From NCBI GenBank assembly GCA_026390535.1, contig JAPLFT010000350.1, positions 1-5,515 on the forward strand: DNA of 5,515 nucleotides, written 5' to 3'. The notes under the pieces are model-generated. The model saw nothing but the letters and a program-made list of their open reading frames with translations. It was not told where the DNA came from and did not search any database. This document shows, piece by piece, positions 1 through 5,515 of the stretch. Source of the stretch: Pseudomonadota bacterium (GTDB taxonomy: Bacteria > Bdellovibrionota > JAFGOL01). Both the position numbers and the translations under genes were made by a program. The number at the start of each line of letters is the position of its first letter. The first letter of the stretch is position 1.

Positions 1-198
1 CTTCCGTATTTCGTTCAAAGCCATCATCCCATCTCTGAGTTCTGGCTCATAGGCCATAAGAAGATTTCTTCTTACATTTTTTCTTTTGAATCTTACAACA
101 TGATATAAAAACCAGCCCAGATAATCGCCCAGCACCAGTTCAAGCGATCTGGGCATGAATCTTATCGGTAAAAAAATTATTTTAAGAATTGGGTACAA
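1..198 (-). CDS. LpxL/HtrB-type lipid A acyltransferase, N-terminal part (runs off the left edge)
   Basis: About 66 codons are visible. The reading has a hydrophobic opening (YPILKIIFLPIRF), then LELVLGDYLGWFLYHVV and a basic stretch KRKNVRRNLLMAY. This matches the usual N-terminus of the LpxL/HtrB/MsbB family, which has a membrane-proximal helix followed by an R-x-x-x-NL segment. These inner-membrane enzymes transfer a secondary acyl chain to lipid A precursors. The catalytic HX4D/E motif lies further downstream, outside the window, so activity cannot be judged. I chose the TTG at 198-196 because an in-frame stop sits at 204-202, a purine-rich AGAGGA lies upstream at 211-216, and this start keeps the hydrophobic N-terminus. 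ATG at 156-154 is the alternative and would remove that segment. With the TTG start the gene overlaps the end of lpxK by 22 nt, which suggests translational coupling. Family assignment is fairly safe; the exact acyl specificity and start are not. Confidence 0.7.
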   Translation of the reverse strand, partial: MYPILKIIFLPIRFMPRSLELVLGDYLGWFLYHVVRFKRKNVRRNLLMAYEPELRDGMMALNEIRK

Positions 199-1175
199 CA
201 ATTAATGAATTCCTCTTCATTCTCTATTTTATGATCATACCATGTTTCTATAAATCTTTTTTCATTGTCTACGAACGGCTTCATCTTAACCCAGTCCTTG
301 CTGGTAACAACGATATATTCTGCATCACTCCTATCCGCTTCCCTCAATATAATATTAAGTACTTTCCTGTTGAAGCTATAGTGGTCGGAAAACGCCATAT
401 ATCTTTCAAATATAGCGCCGCCCTCCTTGATTTTTTTGTGAAGATGGATCGGATTGTAAATAGCTGACACCGGAAATACTTTTTTACCAGTAATGGGTGA
501 AGATGTAACAAAATTTATCGTTGAAAAGAAAACCTTAAGTATCGGATTTATACAAAGAACACTATTTTTTAGATTATTTCTATCGTCATTCGTTATGCCG
601 TCCGATTTTGTGAATAAAACGACATTGGCACGTTTCAAGCTGGAATACGGTTCTCTTAGTCTTCCGGAAGGAATGACCTTGTCCTTCATCCCTAAAGATG
701 CATCTATAAGCACTATATCCAGATCTCTTTTAAGTCTTAAGTGCTGGAAACCATCATCAACAATAATAATGTCTGTATCCGGCCATTTTTTTTTAATTTC
801 AAAAGCCGCCTGGGTCTTGTTGTGTGCAATAGCCAATCTGGTTCGCGTTGGGAGCTGTTTCCACACCATCAGTGGTTCATCACCAATGATGTTCCCATCC
901 GGAATATCATGACCTTTTTGTACCAGAATAATTTTATTACGCGAAAGCCCACTCTTATAACCTTTTTCTATTATCGCCGTATTAAAACCTCGGTGCCGCA
1001 GTCGTTCATTAAGCAGTAATGTTAATGGTGTTTTTCCTGCTCCACCAATGGAAACATTTCCTATAGAGATAATCTTTGCATTGATTTTATAAGATCTAAT
1101 CAATCCCGTTGAATATAGATATGCGCGTATCCTGGTTGCGATCTTAAAAATAGAACTTAAAATAATTCTCATCAT
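177..1175 (-). CDS. lpxK: Tetraacyldisaccharide 4'-kinase LpxK
   Basis: LpxK phosphorylates the 4'-position of the lipid A disaccharide at the cytoplasmic face of the inner membrane, the step after LpxB. The 332-residue product is close to the family length (328 in E. coli). The N-terminus (about 1-30) is a hydrophobic/basic membrane-associating segment. A P-loop GNVSIGGAGKTP lies at 39-50, GDEP at 98-101 (the Asp is the conserved catalytic-region residue), VDDGFQHLRLKRDLD at 139-153, SGRLREP at 170-176, and a DH pair (FSDHYSF) in the C-terminal half. One oddity is VSAIYNP after TGKK, where relatives usually have a G-I-G/A-NP segment. The start ATG at 1175 has AGGGTGAT five bases upstream; the next codon is also ATG, so initiation one codon later is possible. 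The gene lies 17 nt after the lpxB stop and is followed immediately by the LpxL-type gene. The reading frame is intact, although it holds an A9 run at 786-794. Confidence 0.95.
   Translation of the reverse strand: MMRIILSSIFKIATRIRAYLYSTGLIRSYKINAKIISIGNVSIGGAGKTPLTLLLNERLRHRGFNTAIIEKGYKSGLSRNKIILVQKGHDIPDGNIIGDEPLMVWKQLPTRTRLAIAHNKTQAAFEIKKKWPDTDIIIVDDGFQHLRLKRDLDIVLIDASLGMKDKVIPSGRLREPYSSLKRANVVLFTKSDGITNDDRNNLKNSVLCINPILKVFFSTINFVTSSPITGKKVFPVSAIYNPIHLHKKIKEGGAIFERYMAFSDHYSFNRKVLNIILREADRSDAEYIVVTSKDWVKMKPFVDNEKRFIETWYDHKIENEEEFINCCTQFLK
211..217 (-). promoter_or_regulatory. Possible ribosome binding site for the LpxL-type gene
   Basis: AAGAGGA inside the 3' end of lpxK lies 12 bases before the proposed TTG start at 198. 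The spacing is long, so this is weak support. Confidence 0.35.
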
Positions 1176-1180
1176 AAAAA

Positions 1181-1188
1181 ATCACCCT
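1181..1188 (-). promoter_or_regulatory. Ribosome binding site of lpxK
   Basis: AGGGTGAT, which contains the GGTGA core, occupies the 17-nt gap after lpxB and stands five bases before the first of two consecutive ATG codons of lpxK. Confidence 0.7.
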
Positions 1189-1192
1189 AAGG

Positions 1193-2217
1193 TTATAAAT
1201 ATTTTAACACATGCTGCGCGGCGACGTTAGAAGGGCTTTCTCCTGTGTATAATATATCTTTGAGTTTTTTCAGTTCATTTTTGAGTTCGGAATATCTTTT
1301 TTTATCAGTAAGATTATTTATAATATCGTCCGCTATTTTTACAGGATTTGCATCATGCTGAAAAAATTCTTTCGCGATTTCTTTTTTCAATAAAAGATTT
1401 ACCATTCCTATGGGATTTTTATACCTGACAACATGTTTAAATAATAAAGCAGAAACAGCAGAAACCTTATAGACTATAGTCATGGGTAGTTCAAAAAGAC
1501 CGGCTTCCACCGTCGCTGTACCTGATGCCAGCAAGGCGTAATCGGCAATAGAATAAACATCATAGGTCCTGTCCTTAACTATTTCAAAAAGATTCTTTGC
1601 CTTAGGTTCGAGCATAGAAATTATGTCCCGTTCTTTAATAGTAGGGGCTACAGGTATCATGAACCTGATTTTGTCATCGAATTTATGATTAAATAATCTA
1701 CAAACCTCATCAATGACCGGCAGTAAATATGGCCTACATAATGTACATCTATGCCGTGTTTCTTATAAAAATCCTTTTCAAAGGGAAAAATAGTAAGAAG
1801 CTCTCGGCTGTTTCTGGCAAGGCTGTGAACCCTTGACTGTCTCCATACCCACACCTGCGGACTTATATAATATATGACAGGGATTCCGGTTTTTGTAAGA
1901 TGCTTTGCCAATGGTATGTTGAAATCCGGATAATCAAGAAGTACAGCAGCATCATAAGAGCCCAGACTTGCCATGTTCTTAAAATATTTTAGTGCAGAAT
2001 ATATCTTTTTGATGTGTCCAGTAAGTTCCCAAAGGCCGGAGACCGCAAAATCTCCATTATAAAATTCCGGGGTAAAAAGGCCGGTAGATATAAGTTCCCT
2101 GCCTCCAAGCCCGCTAAATTCTATTTTTTGTTTTGATGTTGACAAGATCGCACGGACAAGATTAGCCGCGTGCATATCAGCAGAAGCCTCGCCAGCGACT
2201 ATTAAAACCCGCTTCAT
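1193..2217 (-). pseudogene. lpxB: lpxB, lipid-A-disaccharide synthase, internally deleted and frameshifted
   Basis: LpxB is the GT-B glycosyltransferase (GT19) that joins UDP-2,3-diacylglucosamine to lipid X. The first part (2217 to about 1729) reads as a normal N-terminal domain: VLIVAGEASADMHAANL near the start, LDYPDFNIPLAKHL, then YISPQVWVWRQSRV at about 117-130, FPFEKDFY, and VHYVGH at 158-163. In that frame the following 23 residues do not resemble LpxB and end at the TGA at 1659-1657. In the second frame, homology resumes at about 1729 (YLLPVIDEVCRLF, then RFMIPVAPTI) and continues through LASGTATVEAGL to the normal C-terminus. Joined, about 341 residues are LpxB-like against about 382 in E. 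coli. The missing part is the segment after GHP up to the helix after the LPGSR motif, about 40 residues. The second ORF could start at ATG 1660-1658, overlapping the first stop as ATGA, but no good ribosome site precedes it. The N-terminal ATG overlaps the oxidoreductase stop by 4 nt. As read the gene should be inactive; an assembly or sequencing error is a real alternative. Confidence 0.85.
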
Positions 2218-3038
2218 ATGGTTTCCATTCTTTTATTTATCTTATCTATTATCTTGTGTGCTATTACCAAGGCATTAAATGCGTCCATGGCCGTGACAAC
2301 CGGCTCCTTGTTTGTCTTAACAGCATTTATAAATGACTCTATTTCTTTTCTGAGCGCATCGGGATATTCCAATGGTATCATTTTCACCTTGTTGGATATC
2401 CTGCTCGCACTAAGATTTGCCATCGCACCATTTGAGAAAACAAGTTTAGCATGTGCAATATCAACTTTATCGGTAAGGACAGGGACACCTATTGCATCAA
2501 TCTCTGTGACCTCACTTCCCTTCATTATACCCAGGATCAAATCTATATCATGTATCATAAGGTCAAGTATAACGTCTATGTCTGTGCTCCTTGCTGTAAA
2601 TGGGGCAAGACGGTTAGCCTCTATAAAACGTGGATTCTTAATAAAGGAATAGCCTTCGGAAATTACCGTATTGAACCGTTCAAGATGGCCTATCTGTATC
2701 TTAACATTTTTGCATTTTGCTATATCCATGAGCTTATTTGCTTCATCTACTGTCCGTGTAAATGGTTTCTCTATAAGACAATGAACTCCAGCCTCAAGGG
2801 CCTGTCTTGCAGATTCAAAATGAACGGTTGCAGGAGTAGCAATACTCACTATATCAACATTCTTAAGAAGCTCCGCTATGGTGTCAAAAGCTTTCGTTTT
2901 GCACTCATCCGCAACAAGTTTTGCTCTATCCGAATTGAGGTCATAAACACCCATTAATTGAACACCGTCTATTGATGTATATTTTTGCGCATGAAATCTT
3001 CCTAAGTGTCCTACACCTATGACCCCTGCTCTTAACAT
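2214..3038 (-). CDS. Gfo/Idh/MocA-family NAD(P)-dependent oxidoreductase, GnnA-like, shortened C-terminal domain
   Basis: This is a nucleotide-sugar-type dehydrogenase. The N-terminal Rossmann domain has GVIGVGHLGRFHA with the GxGxxG pattern at 8-13, SIATPATVH at about 65-73, and the family's EKPF motif at 90-93. The C-terminal domain begins with IGHLERFN at 116-123 and has LDLMIHDIDLIL at 158-169, where the conserved His of the D-x-x-x-HD-x-D segment lies. Its place between lpxA and lpxB matches gnnA of Acidithiobacillus ferrooxidans, whose product oxidises the 3-OH of UDP-GlcNAc before transamination by GnnB; no gnnB is present here, so the substrate is inferred only. At 274 residues it is shorter than the roughly 310-320 expected: after NLSASRIS (about 208-215) the usual strand-rich segment (RKIRIFQ...YISxDY type) is absent and KVKMIPLEYPDALRKEIESF follows directly. 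The start ATG has AGGTAGG five bases upstream, six bases after the lpxA stop. Function after the loss is uncertain. Confidence 0.85.
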   Translation of the reverse strand: MLRAGVIGVGHLGRFHAQKYTSIDGVQLMGVYDLNSDRAKLVADECKTKAFDTIAELLKNVDIVSIATPATVHFESARQALEAGVHCLIEKPFTRTVDEANKLMDIAKCKNVKIQIGHLERFNTVISEGYSFIKNPRFIEANRLAPFTARSTDIDVILDLMIHDIDLILGIMKGSEVTEIDAIGVPVLTDKVDIAHAKLVFSNGAMANLSASRISNKVKMIPLEYPDALRKEIESFINAVKTNKEPVVTAMDAFNALVIAHKIIDKINKRMETI

Positions 3039-3043
3039 ATTTG

Positions 3044-3051
3044 CCTACCTT
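3044..3051 (-). promoter_or_regulatory. Ribosome binding site of the oxidoreductase gene
   Basis: AAGGTAGG overlaps the lpxA stop codon (TAG) and lies five bases before the ATG of the oxidoreductase gene, consistent with coupled translation. Confidence 0.65.
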
Positions 3052-3827
3052 ATTATACCGTTTTTGCTTGTTTCAATGAATTTGACAAGATATAAAATTT
3101 CGTCGCTGTTCTTAGCCTCTTCTCTAAGTTCGTTCATGACATCTTCAAACACAACACCTTTCTTCACATATAAGAGTTTATACGCATTCTTTATTTTCCT
3201 TATGGCCTCTTCGGAGAATCCGCGTCTGGAAAGTCCTATTGCATTTACGGACTGCACATTAAAATTATCCATCCCTTTACCTGTAAAATAAGGGGGGAAG
3301 TCCAGTCGGATAAGAGAATAAGCTCCTATAAAAGCGTGTTTACCAATCCTGTTAAACTGTGTGACACCCGTAAAACCGCCTAGCACAACGTAATCTTCCA
3401 ATGCCACATGTCCTGCAAGAGATGCGCCATTGGCAAGCACAACATTGTTCCCTACCACACAGTCGTGAGCCACATGCGAATATGCCATAAGCATATTGTT
3501 GTTCCCGATCGTAGTCACACCGTGACCATTAACAGTACCGCAGTTTATGGTGACGTATTCCCTGATGAGATTATTATCACCTACAACCACTCTGGTAGGC
3601 TCACCCTTGTATTTAAGATCCTGAGGCGGTTGTCCTATTGAAGCAAATGGAGATATCTTATTGTTCAAACCTATTGTTGTATGTCCGTCTATCACAACGT
3701 GTCCTTCAATCTTTGTTCCATCACCTATTTGAACATCTGCCCCTATTATGCAATATGCTCCTATAAAAATATCGTTCCCTATTTTTGCATTCTTATCTAC
3801 TATCGCTGTCGGATGTATAAATGACAT
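3045..3827 (-). CDS. lpxA: Acyl-ACP--UDP-N-acetylglucosamine O-acyltransferase LpxA
   Basis: LpxA transfers a 3-hydroxyacyl chain from ACP to the 3-position of UDP-GlcNAc (or to the 3-amino group of UDP-GlcNAc3N), the first step of lipid A synthesis, in the cytoplasm. The 260-residue product (E. coli 262) starts MSFIHPTAIVDKNAKIG and is built of left-handed beta-helix hexapeptide repeats. It contains YVTINCGT, the catalytic-His segment VAHDCVVGN (His 121, aligning with E. coli His125), ASLAGHV (His 140), and the C-terminal helical domain with LSRRGFS and NAYKLLY. The frame stays open to an ATG 20 codons upstream (3887), but those residues are not LpxA-like and lie inside fabZ. The ATG at 3827, in a TAATG overlap with the fabZ stop and preceded by GGGGGAG, is the better start. 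Positions that tune acyl-chain choice differ from E. coli: the Gly173 equivalent is Ala (169) and the His160 equivalent is Thr (156). Confidence 0.96.
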   Translation of the reverse strand: MSFIHPTAIVDKNAKIGNDIFIGAYCIIGADVQIGDGTKIEGHVVIDGHTTIGLNNKISPFASIGQPPQDLKYKGEPTRVVVGDNNLIREYVTINCGTVNGHGVTTIGNNNMLMAYSHVAHDCVVGNNVVLANGASLAGHVALEDYVVLGGFTGVTQFNRIGKHAFIGAYSLIRLDFPPYFTGKGMDNFNVQSVNAIGLSRRGFSEEAIRKIKNAYKLLYVKKGVVFEDVMNELREEAKNSDEILYLVKFIETSKNGIIR

Positions 3828-4333
3828 TAAAACTCCCCCTTGTTTGCTGCAGTCCCTGCCGCTGCTATCATATCTGCCTCGCAACAAATTTCTCCAGTTG
3901 CGGCATCACGTATTACACCGTGGAATTTGGACCTGCTTGGTTTATAATTGAGAACCTCTACCTCTATTTTTAAAGTGGTCCCGGGCGTTACCATTTTTCT
4001 GAACCTTACCTCATTACAACCCAGGAATAAGACCTTGTAATCGGGTCCATGATCGTTGTAATCATACAGACCAAAAGCACCGGCCTGCGCCATAGTCTCT
4101 ATCATCAACACACCCGGCATAACGGGGTTACCCGGAAAATGTCCCTTAAAATAATACTCATCCTCACGAACTTTTTTTGTTGCGTATATCTTTCTTCCTT
4201 TTTTTTGTCCTGGTTCTACGTCCACAATTTCGTCTACAAAATCAATAAAAAGAAATGGCTCTCTATGAGGAAGAACTGACTTGATTCTTTCAAGATCAAA
4301 GTTCTTTCCGGGGCCTACTGTTTGTCTAGCCAT
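3827..4333 (-). CDS. fabZ: 3-hydroxyacyl-[acyl-carrier-protein] dehydratase FabZ
   Basis: FabZ dehydrates 3-hydroxyacyl-ACP in type II fatty acid synthesis and so competes with LpxA and LpxD for the same hydroxyacyl-ACP pool, which explains its place between them. The 168-residue hot-dog fold protein has LPHREPFLFIDFVDEI at 21-36, the signature KGHFPGNPVMPGVLMIETMAQAG at 63-85 with catalytic His 65 and Glu 79, then FLGCNEVRFRKMVTPG at about 103-118. It is somewhat longer than the usual 140-155 residues because of about 10 extra N-terminal residues, an insert around 42-58 (PGQKKGRKIYATKKVRE) and a short Ala-rich tail. The insert and the FRKMVTPG segment recall FabZ domains outside Proteobacteria. 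There is no fused LpxC domain. The ATG lies inside the end of lpxD (8-nt overlap) with a strong ribosome site, and the stop overlaps the lpxA ATG by one base. Confidence 0.96.
   Translation of the reverse strand: MARQTVGPGKNFDLERIKSVLPHREPFLFIDFVDEIVDVEPGQKKGRKIYATKKVREDEYYFKGHFPGNPVMPGVLMIETMAQAGAFGLYDYNDHGPDYKVLFLGCNEVRFRKMVTPGTTLKIEVEVLNYKPSRSKFHGVIRDAATGEICCEADMIAAAGTAANKGEF
3833..3840 (-). promoter_or_regulatory. Ribosome binding site that decides the lpxA start
   Basis: AGGGGGAG stands five bases before the ATG at 3827, within the final codons of fabZ (KGE). It supports MSFIHPTAIV as the true N-terminus rather than the upstream in-frame ATG at 3887. Confidence 0.8.
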
Positions 4334-5369
4334 TTTTTCCTCCTTTCTCTAATTTTTTCAGCCGTTCATACAGCTCAGGAAGTCTTCCAACCAGCGTCTG
4401 AACCTTTAGTTCTTCCGCCAACGGTCTTGCGGGGTACATACCCTTTACCTCACTGCCCGGCTTTAAATCCTTTGATATGCTCGTCCTTGCCGTAACAATG
4501 CAGTTATCACCTATCTTTATATGTCCCTTCGTCCCGGAGCCAGCTCCCATTATCACATTATTACCAAGCTCAGTGCTACCGCTTAATCCAACCATTCCAC
4601 AAAGAATATTATTTTCACCGACTATACAATTATGAGCTATCTGGACAAGGTTATCTATTTTTGCCCCTTTTTTTATTATTGTGTTGCCCAGGGTTCCCCT
4701 GTCTATACTGGTGTTTGATCCCACCTCAACATCATCCTCTATTATAACCCCGCCTATATGAGGTACTTTCAGCATAGAGCCATCATCGTCCTTTATAAAT
4801 CCAAAACCATCCGAACCAATAACTGTACTGGCACCAATGATTACTCTGTTCCCTATTTTTGAGTTTTGATAGACAGAGACATTGGGGTATAGGACAACAT
4901 CATCACCAATGATCGTATTTTTTAAAATAACAACACCGGGGTAAAGGACCGTTCTTTTTCCTATATGAACATCCTCATCTATAAAAACATTCTTATAGAT
5001 AATTGCAGTATCTGATATCTTTGCAGTATCAGAGATCATCTTATCGGTTATTTTACAAGACGATGAATTTATTGCGTCAGGAATCATTTTATATATCAAC
5101 TTTATAAAGGATCTATATGCATCTTTTACTACTATATATGCTCTGTCCTTTTTCAAAAAGTTTGAATCAATTTCAGATGTATCTATAGTATCCTGAACAA
5201 GCAATATACTTGCATTCGTCTTAGAAAGATATTTAAGATACGCAGGGTCGGATATGAACGACAATGAGTTTTCTTTGTCGCCCTTAATATCGTCAACGGT
5301 ATCTGCCCAGGCATCAAAATTACCACTAATCCTGGATTCTAATAATCCTGCTATCTCAGAAGCCTTCAT
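4326..5369 (-). CDS. lpxD: UDP-3-O-(3-hydroxyacyl)glucosamine N-acyltransferase LpxD
   Basis: LpxD adds the second 3-hydroxyacyl chain, to the 2-amino group of UDP-3-O-acylglucosamine, as a cytoplasmic trimer. The 347-residue product has the full family layout. An N-terminal uridine-binding domain (about 1-100; MKASEIAGLL and NSLSFISDPAYLKYL) is followed by a left-handed beta helix of hexapeptide repeats (about 105-300), with IGSDGFGF at 184-191, SIDRGTLGNT at 221-230, IAHNCIVG at 244-251 (His 246, the catalytic His equivalent to E. coli His239) and TKGHIKIG at 280-287 (His 283). A C-terminal helix (about 318-342, LAEELKVQTLVGRLPELYERLKKLEK) completes it. The last residues, KGGKNG, are encoded by the bases that form the fabZ ribosome site. 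The ATG start fits the family N-terminus. It lies 18 nt after the skp stop, and its only obvious Shine-Dalgarno-like bases (AAAGG) overlap that stop, about 15 bases away, so it may rely on coupling to skp. Confidence 0.96.
   Translation of the reverse strand: MKASEIAGLLESRISGNFDAWADTVDDIKGDKENSLSFISDPAYLKYLSKTNASILLVQDTIDTSEIDSNFLKKDRAYIVVKDAYRSFIKLIYKMIPDAINSSSCKITDKMISDTAKISDTAIIYKNVFIDEDVHIGKRTVLYPGVVILKNTIIGDDVVLYPNVSVYQNSKIGNRVIIGASTVIGSDGFGFIKDDDGSMLKVPHIGGVIIEDDVEVGSNTSIDRGTLGNTIIKKGAKIDNLVQIAHNCIVGENNILCGMVGLSGSTELGNNVIMGAGSGTKGHIKIGDNCIVTARTSISKDLKPGSEVKGMYPARPLAEELKVQTLVGRLPELYERLKKLEKGGKNG
4339..4346 (-). promoter_or_regulatory. Strong ribosome binding site for fabZ
   Basis: AAAGGAGG lies five bases before the fabZ ATG and is embedded in the last codons of lpxD, where GGAGGA encodes two of the terminal glycines. 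It is the best Shine-Dalgarno match in the window and fixes the fabZ start inside lpxD. Confidence 0.85.
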
Positions 5370-5387
5370 GTATTTAAAACAACGCCT

Positions 5388-5515
5388 TTAAGATTTTTTA
5401 CTTTCCTTTTTACTTTCTTTTTTCTTACCGGTTTCACCGTTCATGGCGTTGTATTTTTCTATTACATCGCTGGTTATATCCCTGGCGTCCTTGGCATAAA
5501 AAACTCCACTCTGAT
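5388..5515 (-). CDS. OmpH/Skp-family periplasmic chaperone, C-terminal end (runs off the right edge)
   Basis: Only the last 41 residues are visible. They begin with QSGVFYAKDARDITSDVIEKYN, which matches the conserved end of OmpH/Skp proteins (a G-V-x-Y-A-x-x-x-x-DIT-x-x-V motif followed by a short helix). Skp holds unfolded outer-membrane proteins in the periplasm and is commonly encoded just before lpxD, often after bamA, as seems to be the case here. After this motif there is a tail, MNGETGKKKESKKESKKS, rich in Lys, Glu and Ser with KKES repeats, which most Skp proteins do not carry. The signal peptide and coiled-coil arms lie outside the window. The family call rests on the motif plus the position upstream of lpxD. 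Confidence 0.82.
   Translation of the reverse strand, partial: QSGVFYAKDARDITSDVIEKYNAMNGETGKKKESKKESKKS

Noticed and set aside
189..1019. Plus-strand open frames opposite lpxK
   Set aside because: They are shadows of the lpxK reading frame without recognisable domains.
1720..1735. Programmed ribosomal frameshift in lpxB
   Set aside because: There is no slippery heptamer at the junction, and a shift would not supply the roughly 40 missing residues, so a deletion explains the data better.
2218..2957. Plus-strand open frames opposite the oxidoreductase gene (2218-2652 and 2451-2957)
   Set aside because: They are antisense to a clear conserved gene, resemble no known protein, and have no convincing ribosome site.
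3828..3887. A 20-codon N-terminal extension of LpxA (start at 3887)
   Set aside because: The extra residues are not LpxA-like, lie wholly within fabZ, and a better ATG with a strong ribosome site stands at 3827, giving the family length.
4668..4674. A7 run followed by G4 in lpxD as a slippage or frameshift site
   Set aside because: The run is short, the lpxD frame is intact with normal family length, and no alternative product is evident.
5370..5387. Promoter or terminator between skp and lpxD
   Set aside because: The gap is only 18 nt, with no hairpin or convincing -10/-35 elements.

Overview
The window is one tightly packed, entirely minus-strand operon fragment for outer-membrane lipid A biosynthesis, so transcription runs from high to low coordinates. 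In transcription order it holds: the C-terminus of an OmpH/Skp periplasmic chaperone (cut by the right edge), lpxD, fabZ, lpxA, a Gfo/Idh/MocA-family oxidoreductase resembling GnnA, a damaged lpxB, lpxK, and the N-terminus of an LpxL/HtrB-type lipid A acyltransferase (cut by the left edge). Genes overlap or are separated by at most 18 nt. Nothing supports a plus-strand gene, RNA gene, mobile element, CRISPR array, internal promoter or terminator.

The organism is a Gram-negative (LPS-bearing), AT-rich bacterium. The order skp-lpxD-fabZ-lpxA-Gfo/Idh-lpxB-lpxK-lpxL, with an oxidoreductase between lpxA and lpxB, recalls Deltaproteobacteria-like lineages and deep-branching uncultured phyla such as Omnitrophota. 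This is a low-confidence inference from gene order and protein character only.

The genes act as a pathway. FabZ supplies acyl-ACP intermediates. LpxA and LpxD add the 3-hydroxyacyl chains to the UDP-sugar. LpxB would condense lipid X with UDP-diacylglucosamine, LpxK phosphorylates the 4'-position, and the LpxL-type enzyme adds secondary acyl chains. Skp escorts outer-membrane proteins. The oxidoreductase may modify the sugar precursor by opening a route to a 3-amino sugar.

The main anomalies are two internal losses in adjacent genes. lpxB lacks about 40 codons, including the region of the conserved LPGSR motif, and is frameshifted at the same point, leaving two ORFs joined by an ATGA overlap. 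The oxidoreductase appears to lack roughly 30-40 residues of its C-terminal domain, in frame. The junctions lie about 660 bp apart. They could be genuine decay, lineage-specific shortening (for the oxidoreductase), or assembly errors. No wholly unknown system is visible here.
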